A stretch of DNA of 64,000 nucleotides from Phanerodontia chrysosporium (lineage: Eukaryota > Basidiomycota > Agaricomycetes > Polyporales > Phanerochaetaceae), in NCBI GenBank assembly GCA_001910725.1, contig MJGA01000015.1, forward strand, positions 620,001 to 684,000, given 5' to 3'. The first letter of the stretch is position 1; each line of letters begins with the position of its first letter. The notes below the pieces were generated by a model. That model searched no databases, was not told the origin of the DNA, and worked only from the letters and a program-made list of their open reading frames with translations. The position numbers were made by a program, and so were the translations under genes. Below are positions 33,260 through 44,502 of this stretch, piece by piece.

Positions 33260-36200
33260 ATGAGCAAGTCTTCTACAGCCTCTGCACCAAAGCTTTCGAC
33301 GCCGCTTCCCTCACGGTCAGCTTGGTCAAAGGGCCCTCCGCAGAATACCTCTTCGGCACCCACACCGAGAACACAGTCTCCTGCGCCGGCAAGCACACCA
33401 ACGTCAGCTACCGCACCCTCCCACTCTAGACGACCAAGTACTCTTCAGCAAGGGGTAGTTTTCAAAGATGGCGTCGGAGCCCGCAGCCCAGTAGGCGCCC
33501 CAAAATCAGGTACGCCCACCGTTCTTGCCTGCGAGCATGAGAGGGATGCTTTTGTTTTGGCCCCGGCGCCCCCCTGCGAAGGGCTGGGAGTGTCGCCCGG
33601 GTGCGGCGGCTGGGCCCAGTCGGCCTTGCGCCGTCTCTGTACCGACCTACGCGCGCATTCGCACGATGCGGACTGATGGAAACGCGTCCGCCACGCATGG
33701 CGGTGTCGCCGGTCGCATTGCCTGCCCGTAACGTCCTCTCTCGCCCGCCCGCATATCTGATCGAGGCCTCGCTTTGCTGACCTTATCGATTTTTGCAGGC
33801 TCTGTAACCTTCGGTTCAATAGACGATGCCTCTGCACCACTATCCTCCTCTCCTGCGTCTGTCCCTCCCATTAAATCGGAGGCCCCCAAGACGTTTGGCT
33901 CCGTAACTGCGCAACCCACCACACTGCCCGCCGTGAATGGCAAGCCATCGCCCTCACAATCGGCGTCGACGTCGGTGTCGGCATCCGCAAAGCTCTCGAC
34001 ATCCACAGCAAAACTTGATGTCAAAAAATTGTTCCAAGGCTCAAATAGCAGCGGAGCGTCCACATCATCACAACCTCCTTCGGATTCTGTTTCGTCTCCC
34101 TCGGCACGGCCGGCCCCTCTCCCTCAACAATCACCACCTCAAGCCTCCACCTCGCATACGCCGCAGTCATCACAGTTCGGCAGCCACTCCTTCCAAACGT
34201 TCGTGCCTGGTAGCGGCCTGCGGCCCTCGCCGAACGGCACCAACGGAAGCGGACCACCGCGGTCACCTGTATATCCCCGCCAACAACCTAATGGCGCTGC
34301 GCCTCCTGCGAATGTGAACGGCCGCCCTCAGGGCGCGCCCGGCGCATCTCCCGCACCTTCGACCCCCATGTCTGCCGGCATGCCGTCGCCACGGATGGGT
34401 CCTCCGCATCCAGGCCAGCCGCCAGCTATGCCTCCCGGGCAGCCCGTCGCTTGGAATCCTTACTATGTACGTCAATGTTTTTCGTGAAGTATAGCTGACT
34501 AATTTAAGCGCATACAGTATACCGCATATCCTGGAATGCCGGAATACATGTATCCCGCTCCTCCATGGCAAATGCATCCTCATGTCGTTCCTCCTCCGCA
34601 TCAACCGCCGCATACTCCTGGCGGCCAACCTCCTCACCAACCACCCCACCAGCATCAGCAGCCTGGTATGCCTATGTCTCCCCGCCACCCTCCATCATCA
34701 TTGCATCCACCGGGCACGCCAACGATGACCCCTGCTGTTCCTGTTCCCACCGCTTCTCCCCATATCCAGACTGCTAACCTTGGCTCAGTCACTTCTCCTC
34801 CTTCTACCCCATCTTCCACCTCCGGCCCCGGTGCTGCTGGCCCGCACATGAACCAGAACGCGAAGCCGTTCGTCCCTTCTGCCCGTAGGATCACCATCAA
34901 GAACTCCTCAGGAGTTGAGGTTGATCTTGAGAGCATCAAGAAGGGACACACGTCTTCGGGCAGTGTCAGCGGTGTTGCGTCCCCCGTAGCCACAGTCCCA
35001 GGCTCGCCAGCGCGGAAGGCAGTACGCATGGAGACTGAAGAGGCAAAGCAGAAGCGCCTCGCCGAGGAGGAGAAAGCCAGGAAAGAGAAGGAAGCGCAGG
35101 AACGCCAGAAGCGCGAGGCCGAGGAGAAGGCTAAGCGCGAGGAAGAAGAGCGCAAGCAGAAGGAGAAGGAGGAAGCCGAGCGCATCCAGAGGGAGAAGGA
35201 GGAGGAGGAACGCCGCAAGAAGGAGGAAGAGGAGAAGGAGCGGTTGCGCAAGGAAGAGGAGGAGAAGGAGCGTATTCGTAAGGAGGAGGAAGAGAAGGAG
35301 CGACTCCGCAAGGAGGCCGAGGAGAAGGAGCGCAAGGAGAAGGAGGAGGCTGAGAAGCGCAAGAAGGAGGAAGAGGAGCGCGCACAACGCGAAGCCGAAG
35401 AGGCGGAGCGTGCGCGCATCGAGGCTGAGGAGAAGGAGAAGGCCGCCGCTGAGGCTGCCGAGAAGGCCAACGCCGCTCCCGAGTCCGAGGCCGCTCAAGT
35501 CGAGGAGCCGGCTGAGGCTGAGGAGGGCGAGATTGAAGACCAGAAGGACGATGCGGAGTCTGGTGACAAGGTTCAGGAGAAGCCACCTCTGCGCCTTGAC
35601 ACGACGCTCGACAAGAAGCGTCCCGGGCCACTCGATCTCTCTGGCACAAGGGGCCCCATTCAGCCACCGCTTCCGTCTGCCCTGGCGACCGCACGTGTCA
35701 TCGAGGATATTTCTGAGATTAGCTACCCGGAGGGCATCAAGAGCCCGAAGGTTGAGCTCAACGTAAACGCCAAGCAGGGTAAATTCCGGTGAGTATCTTC
35801 TTTCTGCCTTTGTCAAGTCTTTGTCGTGACTAACTGAATTTCCTTTGAAAGCTACGACCGCGACTTCCTCCTTCAGTTCATGGCCGTCTGCAAGGAGAAG
35901 CCTGACTCTCTTCCTCCACTCGACGCCATCGGTCTCGAGCCCTCCGACCAGCACTTCACGATGTATCGCCCTGGTTCTGACCGTGATCGTCGCCGCAATC
36001 CCTCCATGTCTGGCATGCCCCGCCGTCGTCGACTACCCGCCAGGGCGGTGTTGGCCTCGGCATTTCTGGCTTCAAGCAATCTGGCTTCACCATGGGTCAG
36101 TTCGCGACACAGGGTAACAAGATGTCCAGCGAGGAGCGGTTCGCTCTCGCGAGCCGCTCGGCAAGCATGTCGGGTGGCCCTGCAGGCTTGCCCTTCGGTC

Positions 36201-38338
36201 GTCCTTCGCCCATGGTTCGCTCTTCTAGCCAGGGTGGCCCCGGCGGCGTGCCGATGGGCAGCAACCGCACTCGCAGCAAGCGCGGCGAGAAGCGCAACGC
36301 GAACGCTCCGCCCCAGCAGTCCTCTGCGTTCGGCAACAATGCCGCCGCCCAGCAGGCGAACCTCGAGCCCGTCGCTCCTCTTGAAGTTTCCGCGAACCGC
36401 TGGACCCCCGCAAGTCTTACTCGTAAGGCTCAGGTCGACGAGGACTCGCCCGAGATCGTCGAGCGCAAGGTCAAGGCCCTCCTCAACAAGCTCACCATGG
36501 AGAAGTTCGACTCCATCTCCGACCAGATCATTACTTGGGCCAACAAGTCTGAGAAGGAGAAGGACGGCCGTACGCTCATCCAGGTCATCAAGCTCGTCTT
36601 CGAGAAGGCGACGGACGAGGCGACCTGGTCCGAGATGTACGCTCGTCTTTGCCGCAAGATGATGGAGCAGATCTCGCCGAAGGTTCAGGATGACGGCATC
36701 CGCAACGCCGAGGGCAAGCACATCACTGGCGGTCACCTCTTCCGCAAGTACCTCCTCAACCGTTGTCAGGAGGACTTCGAGCGCGGCTGGGCCTCCAAGG
36801 AGTCCACTGCCGCTGCCGCTGCATCGAAGGCCGGTGAGGACGAGGCCGCCAAGGCCGCTGCTGAGAAGAGCGGCGATGGCGAGGCTGCCCTCTACTCGGA
36901 CGAGTACTACGCCGCGCAGAAGGCCAAGCGTCAGGGTCTTGGTCTCATCAAGTTCATCGGTGAGCTGTTCAAGCTCCAGATGCTTACGGAGCGCATCATG
37001 CACGAGTGTGTCAAGAAGCTCCTGGGCAACGTCGAGAATCCCGAGGAGGAGGAAATCGAGTCGCTCTGCAAACTGCTTACCACCGTCGGCGCTCTTCTCG
37101 ACACTCCCAAGGCCCGCGCGCACATGGATGTTTACTTCTCGCGCATGAAGGAGCTCACCAAGAGCCCCAACGTCACTTCGCGTATGCAGTTCATGCTTCA
37201 GGTGAGTGCTCCCTCTTGTGTATGTCAACCTGATGTGCTGAGAATTCTGGTAGGATGTCATTGAACTTCGTGAGCGGAAGTGGATACCCCGTAACCAGGC
37301 CGCTGCGCCAACTACGCTTGCTGCAGTCCACGAGCAGGTACGTCACAACGCTCTCATTTTATTCACTGTTCCTTATGCGGCATCAACCAGGCTGCGAAGG
37401 AGAAGGCCAACGTCGACAAGGACGCATACCAACGCACCCTCAGCATGTCCCGCGGTGGCTCTCGGCGCGGTGGCGAACGTGGCGAGCCTCAGGTCGGCCC
37501 CGATGGCTGGGCTGTTGCCGGTGGCTCTACCCGCGGCCCGCCTCCTAAGGCTGGTGATCTCTCGAACTTCGGCAAGATTAGCAAAGCGGCACCAATGACT
37601 TTCGGCCCCAGTAGCGTCTTCGCTGGCAAGAAGGAGAGCAAGCGTGATTCTACCATCTCGAGGCAGGGCTCTGCCAACATGTTCTCCATGCTCGGCAACT
37701 CCGAGATTGCGGCCGAGGGCCCGCCGGCCTCGAAGGGCAGCCGTCCACCAAGCCGCAAGGCATCCATCGACCTCGGCTCTGGCGGTGCGCCTGAGGCTGC
37801 TCCTCAGCGTCGCAAGCTCAACCTCCTCCCTCGCTCAGTACCGAAGGCGGACGACAAGTCGGAAGAGACGCCCGCAGCGTCGACTGTTGCTTCCGAGGAC
37901 GAGGGCAGCGAAGCTGCTCAGCCCCAGATGTCGGACGCGGAGGTCAAGGCACGCATCGACGAAGACACCAAGGAGTTCTTCAGCATCCGCGATCTCGACG
38001 AGGCCGAGGTGTACTTCACGAAGCTGCCTGTCGAGCACCGCCACAAGCTGGTCGACAAGCTTGTCAGCCATGCTCTCGAGTCAAAGGAGGCGGATGCTAC
38101 ACTTGTTGCGGACCTCTTCTCGCGTGCAGCGTCGAAGAACCTCGCGTCGCCGGAGACGTTCGAGCGGGGTTTCGAGGGCGTCGCCGAGTTCCTGGACGAC
38201 ATCGCTGTCGACGCACCGAAGGCCCCGCAGTACTTCATCAGCATGCTCAAGGGCGCCGGCCTCGACAAGGACGAGGAGCGGCGCACGCGGCTGCTTAGCA
38301 AGTCCATGGACAGCGAAAAACTGCTCGGCATGCTGTGA
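33260..38338 (+). CDS. Eukaryotic translation initiation factor eIF4G
   Basis: Six exons: 33260-33509, 33799-34466, 34518-35788, 35852-37201, 37254-37337, 37391-38338. A Ser/Pro/Gln-rich N-terminus leads to a highly charged Glu/Lys/Arg helix (about 35030-35470). The eIF4E-binding motif YDRDFLLQF follows just after the third intron, then a MIF4G HEAT domain (about 36440-37340: KVKALLNKLTMEKFDSISDQ, LCRKMMEQISPKVQDDG), and finally an MA3 domain (about 37930-38330, DLDEAEVYFTKLPVEHRHK). It scaffolds eIF4E, eIF4A and eIF3 on mRNA in the cytoplasm. Phase changes once inside exon 4 between about 36006 and 36044 without usable splice signals; the exon lengths sum to one base short of a whole number of codons. 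With one base restored it would be about 1523 residues. Confidence 0.9.
36006..36044 (+). other. Apparent 1-base frame break in eIF4G exon 4
   Basis: Coding upstream is in phase 0 (MYRPGSDRDRRRNPSMSGMP) and downstream in phase 2 (GVGLGISGFKQSGFTMGQF). No GT..AG pair of workable length and phase bridges them, so an indel is the simplest reading. Confidence 0.65.
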
Positions 38339-38671
38339 TCTGCACCTTAGATACACTTCCGCTCTTTCCCACTCCTTATTATCCTTCTTGTTCATAGTCG
38401 CATCTCTCATGGTATTATGTATTGCGTCCACTGTCTCACTTATTCATCGGCATTTCTGTAATTATTACACTAGTACGCTATATCGATCCCATGGTTCTTG
38501 CATCCTGACTATACGCGGGGCTGCAATGCCTAAGGACATCAATGTGTAAGATGTAGCTTACTGTAGGTTTTATATTCCTGTCACGATACGTCCGTATGAA
38601 TTCCATGGGTACACTAGAAGGTATCAATATCATCCAGATGGGATATATTGTGGAAGTTGTATGTGTTCGTT
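38339..38671. other. Convergent 3' flanks
   Basis: This AT-rich 333 bp gap separates the converging eIF4G and membrane-protein genes. No gene was seen. Confidence 0.5.
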
Positions 38672-39782
38672 TCATGCAGGTTCGACGACATGTACAGGAT
38701 ACAACATCGAGACGTTCTCAGGAAGGACCAGCGCCGCCGTTGCGGCGAGGAGCGAGAGGGTGATTGCCACGGTAGAAAGTACGATGGAGCTCGTTGGGAG
38801 GCACGCCCACACGTAACAAAGGATTCCTGCCATCGCGAGCACGAAGCCGACAGCGGCGAGAACCATGCAGAGCGTGTGACAGCTCTCGAGAAGGTGCGTC
38901 GGCGGGCTTCCGCGCCGCAGCGGGCCAACCTGCTCGAGCCTTGGGTTTGACGACCAGATCCCTGGCGGCGCACTGGGAGACTTTGTGTCGCGGTGTGCGC
39001 CGGCTTCGAGCTTGTGTTCGGCCTTGTGTTCCTGCCGGCTGGCCTCGTGCACGCGGAAGCGCACGAGGAAGAAGGCGGCCACGAAAGAGAGGATGGCTGG
39101 CCCGTCTATGAGTGTCGTGATCGCTTTTAGTGTAAAGGCAGTATATCACATACCTGCGAAGCTGTGTATCACCAATGCACTTGAGAGTGTCGCGACGGAT
39201 GCTGAGCTGATGCGGGAGATCTTGGTGTCGCTGCTAGGCGTCACCGTGCCAAGCAGCTGTGCCTCGATAGCAGCAAAAAACGTGGTCTGTCGGCAGGGTC
39301 GGTATGAGCATATTTTTGTACACTCCGCACGGGTGCTTACAATGACGGAGATCAACTGCAAGCGTTCCATCCAAGCATTGACGAGCTCCTTGATAGCCTT
39401 GTGGCGGGCCTCCTTGTCCTTTCGATCCTGATCCTCTTGCGTCCCTGCGGATAATCAAGTTCAACAGTTTGTATGATCTTCTATGTGAACACTGGAAGCA
39501 TACACTTTCTGGGTCCAACAGGTGCGCTGGATGCACTTGTAGTGAGATCATGTTCTGTCTCCCTTCGAGACATTGGCTCGGGGGTCTCAACATACACACC
39601 CTGGTGTGCATAGTCTGTGTAGCGCACACTGCCTGGAGGCGATGCACGAGGACTGCCATTGGCGTCAGAGTACCTCCGCCTCATTCGCCCTGGCAAGCCT
39701 GCAGTCCTGACTGGACGCCAAGGAAACATATCACCAGATGTTTACGGATCTGAAGGGAATATCACTCACTGACGGTCGCCAT
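38672..39782 (-). CDS. Fungal-specific membrane protein of unknown function
   Basis: Five exons begin with a tiny 10 bp first exon (39782-39773). The next exon encodes a Ser/Arg-rich cytosolic head, followed by WTQEDQDRKDKEARHKAIKE, KELVNAWMERLQLISVI, a first membrane segment (TTFFAAIEAQLLGTV), a second (SSALVIHSFA, then ILSFVAAFFLVRF), and after a charged loop the sequence SNPRLEQVGPLRRGSPPTHL. Two further hydrophobic helices follow (MVLAAVGFVLAMAGILCYVW, TVAITLSLLAATAALVL). This arrangement is a common, uncharacterised family in agaricomycetes, recalled from general knowledge. No enzyme motif is visible. Confidence 0.7.
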
Positions 39783-39840
39783 GTAGTCGGTTGTAGGAAG
39801 AAATAGTATGAGTGGTGGAACCCACCAGCCCATGGCTGGC

Positions 39841-39847
39841 TATATAT
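39841..39847 (-). promoter_or_regulatory. Candidate TATA box of the membrane-protein gene
   Basis: TATATAT lies about 60 bp upstream of the minus-strand ATG at 39782. Confidence 0.35.
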
Positions 39848-40939
39848 GCTCTACTTAGACTCCTTGGACAGCATGTTGATGGAAAGAGACAAGGTCGCCC
39901 ATTGCGGGTACCTGAGGACGATCGAGCACTAGTAGCGCTAGTCGACAGCTATGCATGGAGGCCCACTGAGAGAGGCGACCGTCCTACAAAATCAACGGGC
40001 AGAGAAAGGGTTCTCAAAAGGACATTCATATATATGACTCGGCGCCAGCAGAGCATATCCCGGACGCATGAACAGCGCGCGGACCCCGGCGAACCACTTC
40101 ACTTTCTGCAGGCCCCAGATATGAGATGTCCAGCTGTCCATACCGCTATTAGCAACGTTCGTGAAGAAGAAGAGAGGTGGCAACTCACGGCCAACCATGT
40201 TTGTGAACCTGTCATTGATCTGCATTCGGTGCGAGTACTAGTGTACCGCCAGGCACATGCCTTTATACTACCCACGAGCGAAGCATGGGCTTACTGGCAC
40301 CTGGTCCCCATGCCATCGCCGCCTCTAATGGTGGTCACCTGCCGGGCTAAATTGTGCTCGGGCGGAGGGCTGACGCAGCATTAGTCCTTTTTTTTTTTTT
40401 TTTTTTGGAATTCCTCTGTTTATACTGGCCCGTGTAACTACTGGACAGACGCAGCATTAGTCGGGGGCTGGCCAGAGCGGTTCTTCGAGGTTATCCCCAT
40501 GAGCGTGTTGACTTCATGGAACTGGGGAAGGCGGCTTATTATTATGAAGGACACTGCATCGGAGGGACGCAGGACCTCCTTTCGATGTCTATAGAAGGTC
40601 CGTCTGGCGGGCCGGCTTGCGTTACTTCCAGCGTTCTGTTGGGGTCGACGATGAGCTCCACTGCATGCATAGCCCTAAATGTAAATCACACGTCAATCAC
40701 TGCAACAGAACAGAACTTGTATCTCGCCCACCTACGTCGCACTGATCTCACTCGCACGCAGAGCATGGAGGATACGAGGAAATCATCGTGTACGTTATTT
40801 AGTTGCTATGTAGATACGTAAAGCGGTAAGGGTATCAGCGTAAGAAATACAGACAGATGCAGTCGACTAGCAACCTGAAGAAGATGTGATGTAAGATATA
40901 GCGTAACCAAGAACCCTACTAGTAGTACATTGCGATTCA
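39848..40939. other. Intergenic region with a 20-nt T tract
   Basis: No convincing gene was found. An uninterrupted run of about 20 T lies near 40389-40408. A 77-codon minus-strand frame at 40225-39992 was considered and not accepted. Confidence 0.45.
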
Positions 40940-41677
40940 TCACCAAGGACACATATTCGCGAGGGCCCATGCCTCGTGCCGGAACGCAGCGACAGCTTCA
41001 GCATCGCCCTCACGATCCGCCCGCCAATCCCGGGACTCGAGGGAGCTCGCAAGGCTGGAGAAGGCGATCGCGCACTCGCGGTGTCCCTGGGGGAACGCGC
41101 TGAACACCTCGCGGTGAGTGAAGATGGCCTCCAGATACTCGCCGCCGGTGGTGGGGAAGCGGTCCGAGGTCAACTGCGCGCGCATGGCTTGCAGCAGTCC
41201 GCAGCCGCACGGCGTGCACGCCGCCGCTGCGCTGCTTGCGGGCGCCGGCTCGCTGCTGGCTCTTGCGTGCCGCGCCTTTCGTTGCGAAGTGCAGGTCAAG
41301 GTCGTCAAAGGTAAGCAGAGGTGTGGAGAAGAACAAGGGGGACGGGCAACGTGCTGGGTATGCGGCATCCTCGGTGTCGGACGAGTCGGACATGCAGGCG
41401 TCCTGCGCCGGCGGCGGCGTGTGCGGCGCGCTTGCGTCGTGCGCGGCCTGTCTCGGGGCAACGTCAGCGGATCGGGCACGCCATCGTGCGGATCGGAGAC
41501 ACTCACAACGTCCGGGGCGGCAGCCCACGCGTTCTGGAGGGTCATGCTGCCCAGAAGCTGCGAGAGCTGCTGCTCGAAGTCCATGATCTGTAAGGGTCCG
41601 GGACGTCAGAGCACGTCAGCGATCGCGGCAGATGTAGTGCTCACGTCGGTCGTGACAAGGCTCGTCGATGCGTTCAT
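40940..41677 (-). CDS. Small conserved protein of unknown function
   Basis: Start ATG 41677 (MNASTSLVTTD), exon 1 41677-41645, then a GTGAGC intron. Exon 2 begins at 41587 with MDFEQQLSQLLGSMTLQNAW. A second 58 bp intron (GTGAGTG to GAGACAG) removes an Arg-rich stretch and leads to HDASAPHTPPPAQDACMSDS and FFSTPLLTFDDLDLHFATK. The C-terminus, TGGEYLEAIFTHREVFSAFP and GHRECAIAFSSLASSLESRD, is hydrophobic-patterned and looks globular. Four Cys lie in a short stretch (ACTPCGCG). Between LHFATK and the next conserved stretch the phase changes by one base at a GG dinucleotide near 41275 without splice sites, probably an extra G. No known domain was recognised. Confidence 0.55.
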
Positions 41678-42757
41678 CGTATGCGTAGTGGTGGGAGCGT
41701 GCAGAGGGTCTGAGGGTGACGGCCCCGCGACGGCTCGAAAGAGGTTATGTACCTGCTGGTGCGGCATGCACATGCGTGCAGGCTGCCGGGTCGAAACCTC
41801 GTTGTGGGCTAGTTATAGTGGCTGGCGCGTGGTTCCCTCGAGGCCGCACTGCCGCAGGCTAGAAGCGCAGCAAACCCACCCAAATCTCGGCGACTAACAT
41901 CTGACCATCTGCGCAGATCGCCAGAAATCTGCGGTCGTCCTTTGACAATCTCGCTCTGGCCAGGGTACTCTTGGGTAGTCTAGGGGCAAGAGCGTCCAAA
42001 CGGTAGGCGTGCGGCGAGGTGCAATCGGCCGTGTATATCCTTGTCAACTCGCCAGTCTTCGTGCACCGGCAGCTATACGGACATATAACTAATCAGCGTG
42101 AGAAGAATATCAGAGCTACCATAAATAAGGAAGGAGAGGAAGCCTCAGAGAGAAGATAATGTCGCCGACTGTGTCGACGGCAGGGTCATCCGAGGGCGCG
42201 AGGCGGAGCCTGCCCCTCGTCAGGAATATCAGCAGTCGATACATCTAGTTTCATCGTGGGCAGCATGCAAAACAGGGTCATCGGCCATTTTGGCCAGGCC
42301 GAAGATCAGAGCAGCGAGAAGCCTTGACGTACCTCCTCTGAGGGTGTGCCGTGTGCGGGGCGTCGCCCAGGATTAGCCACACGGGCGGTCCATGGAAGCA
42401 GCACAGATCCGTGAGCCGAAGGCGGAGACCGCAAAGGGCTCCTGGCCAGGGACATTGACCGCAAGGCTTGGGTGACTGAGGGACTCGGCCAAAGCGCGTT
42501 CAGCAGGTATGACACTACTATTCCTTCTTCAAAATCACGCGTCTTCTCGTGAATGTGGCCAGACAGCAAGCTTCAAGACGTTGGCACATGAGTATCGGCC
42601 GGCCTGGGAGGTCGACCTGGACGATGAGGTGGCAGGCATGAGCAGCGGTGGAACGAAATGGCGGGAAACAGAACAGAAAATGGCCTCTAGCGCCAGGCGT
42701 AGCAGCGAGACGCCCATCTTCACCCTTCGCTGCCGTCCACCACCTGGCCGTCGCGCG
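41678..42757. other. Intergenic region, divergent promoters
   Basis: This separates the starts of the small conserved gene (minus) and the dynactin subunit gene (plus). Only composition-driven frames were seen. Confidence 0.45.
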
Positions 42758-43580
42758 ATGGACCACCCGATCTACTACCCCAAGACAGAGTACATCGAGA
42801 CCGTCGGTATCGTGCCCCTCTGCTCGCCGCGTGCCGCGGTCTGCTTGCTGACGGCGCGCCGCGCAGGACACGGGCAACAAGGTCTCGCGGCGCGCGACGA
42901 TCGCGGGCCCGCAGAACATCATCCTCGGGGCAAGACCATCATCGCGAACGGGGCGATCATCCGCGGCGACCTGCGGCGCACGGGCCCTGGGCACGCCGTC
43001 GTCATCTCGCTCGGGCGGTACTGCCTCGTCGGCGAGGGCTGCATCATGCGGTGCGTCCTGCCAAAGTGGCCGCGCGCGACGCCGCCTCCGCTGACCTGCG
43101 CCGCGCACGCAGGCCGCCGTACAAGACGTACCGCGGAAACTTCAACTACTACCCCATGAAGATCGGCGACCACGTCCACATCGGCGCGAACACCGTCGTC
43201 GAGGCCGCGCAGATCGGGAGCCACGTCGAGATTGGGAAGAACTGCATTATTGTGCGTCGCCGCATGTCTCTCACGCGACGTGCATCCGCGCGTGCTGACT
43301 GGATGTGCACAGGGAAAGTTTACGATCATAAAAGACTGCGCGAAGATCGCGGACAACACGGTTATCCCGCCGAACACGGTGATCCCTGCACTCTCGCTCT
43401 TTGCAGGTTCGCCAGGTACGTCACTGCATCCTATCCGCCTACAGAAGCTGAAACCATCTCGCAGGACGATTCGTCGAGGATATGCCAGAGTCGACACAGG
43501 AGATGGTAGAGGCCATGACAAAGTCTTACTACTCGCGCTTTCAGCCAGACCCGAGTTCTGCGGCAGCACAGCAACGATGA
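42758..43580 (+). CDS. Dynactin subunit 5 (p25), left-handed beta-helix protein
   Basis: Five exons (42758-42802, 42867-43050, 43113-43251, 43313-43415, 43465-43580). The start MDHPIYYPKTEYIET and the hexapeptide-repeat helix are typical of DCTN5: KTIIANGAIIRGDLRRTGPG, GRYCLVGEGCIMRPP, YYPMKIGDHVHIGANTVVEA, VEIGKNCIIGKF, CAKIADNTVIPPNTVIPAL. It ends FVEDMPESTQEMVEAMTKSY. In animals and filamentous fungi p25 belongs to the pointed-end complex of dynactin and links dynein to early endosomes. In exon 2 a G4 run at 42927-42930 breaks the frame (five G would keep it). The first intron has an unusual GTCGGT donor. Confidence 0.85.
42927..42930 (+). other. Frame break at a G4 run in dynactin p25
   Basis: Upstream phase reads VSRRATIAGPQNIILG and downstream phase reads KTIIANGAIIRGDL. 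One missing G at this homopolymer explains the switch. No intron is possible here. Confidence 0.75.
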
Positions 43581-43845
43581 AACGCATTCGTGGAAGAAAT
43601 ACTGCAATGATCTTCGTCTATATACCCTGCATCAATGATACCTCTTCTTTGACTGACCACGGCTGGGCACTGTATTCGAGCGACGCGGTAGCAGATCAAT
43701 GCCTTGGACACGGTATGACCGCTAATAAAATCATGATTACATTGCTACACTTGGTATTCCTACATGCATTGATTCAAATCGAGAGTGGGACGACATTGTA
43801 TCGTCAAGATGACGGTCTTTCCGAAGGAGAATGGTCGCCAAGAGA
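43581..43845. other. Convergent 3' flanks of dynactin p25 and Hub1
   Basis: No gene was seen between the converging genes. Confidence 0.5.
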
Positions 43846-44318
43846 TTAGTACATCTCGAGGCTCATGCCGTCGTGGATTTCATAGTCGGCAAGAGTGATG
43901 TGGTCCTTGTAGATCGTATACCTGCACAAGAGTAAGCAGACGACGCCACAGACCGAGGAGGCGCGAGGGGACATACCACTTCTTGAGCTGGATCTTGGAT
44001 GGGTCGGTACCTGTCTGCGCGCCGATGAGCTTCTTCAGGTCACCGACGGTGTCGTCCGGGCTGCACTTGACGCGAACTGAGCGGAAGAGCAGAGAATAAG
44101 CAACGTATAGGGCATATTACGTTCGCATATACGCACCTTTGCGTCCCAAACGGTCGTTAGCAATAACCTATTCCCGCAATTCGAGTGTAGGTATTCGGCG
44201 GAAGGCATAACATAGCAAATACGCGACGGTGTCGTTTCAAGGAGTAGAAGAACGGGGACAAAGATCAGCTACGCTCACTACCGTGGATAACGCCAGTACG
44301 CACCTCAATCAGCGCCAT
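43846..44318 (-). CDS. HUB1: Ubiquitin-like modifier Hub1 (UBL5)
   Basis: Four short exons encode 73 residues, the usual Hub1 length. Exon 1 (44318-44304) gives MALIE, exon 2 [10 protein letters not shown], exon 3 [20 protein letters not shown] to IQLKKW, and exon 4 [20 protein letters not shown] with the end LEMY. Hub1 is a non-conjugated ubiquitin-like protein that binds the spliceosome (Snu66, Prp5) and changes splice-site choice. The N-terminus is two residues longer than in human UBL5, and the C-terminus stops after one Tyr, without the usual paired Tyr and final residue. The gene is divergent from the GluRS-like GST-domain gene, with under 200 bp between starts. Confidence 0.88.
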
Positions 44319-44502
44319 TTGAGCAAACTCAAGGATAAGACCAGAGAGCAAGCCTGGCGAATCTCTCGACTGAATCTCCTGGAATGGCTGCTTACGTCAT
44401 CGTTCCAAACAGGAGCAAACACTGCGCGTGTCGCTGGTGCCGTCGCGTAATCCTAAGCGTCGCGTGTCTTCTCCACCGCACGACTTTTATTCTGCAACCA
44501 CC
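44319..44502. promoter_or_regulatory. Bidirectional promoter, Hub1 / GluRS-like domain gene
   Basis: Only 184 bp separate the divergent start codons at 44318 and 44503. Confidence 0.4.

Noticed and set aside
34908..35954. Leucine-rich 348-codon minus-strand frame
   Set aside because: It is the antisense of the Glu/Lys-rich eIF4G helix, where GAG/AAG reads as CTC/CTT, so the apparent membrane character is an artefact.
35873..37261. 462-codon minus-strand frame opposite eIF4G
   Set aside because: It mirrors the GC-rich eIF4G exons, including the MIF4G domain, and has no independent motif or splice structure.
39992..40225. 77-codon minus-strand frame with a possible internal intron
   Set aside because: Splicing the canonical-looking 43 bp intron destroys the frame of the second half, and the unspliced frame has no supporting feature.
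40389..40408. Run of about 20 T considered as a retroposon tail or terminator
   Set aside because: No adjoining element body or target duplication was seen; homopolymer runs occur by chance in intergenic DNA.
42509..43159. 216-codon plus-strand frame spanning the dynactin start
   Set aside because: Its 5' part is upstream non-coding sequence and only the later segment coincides with dynactin exon 2 after the frame break.
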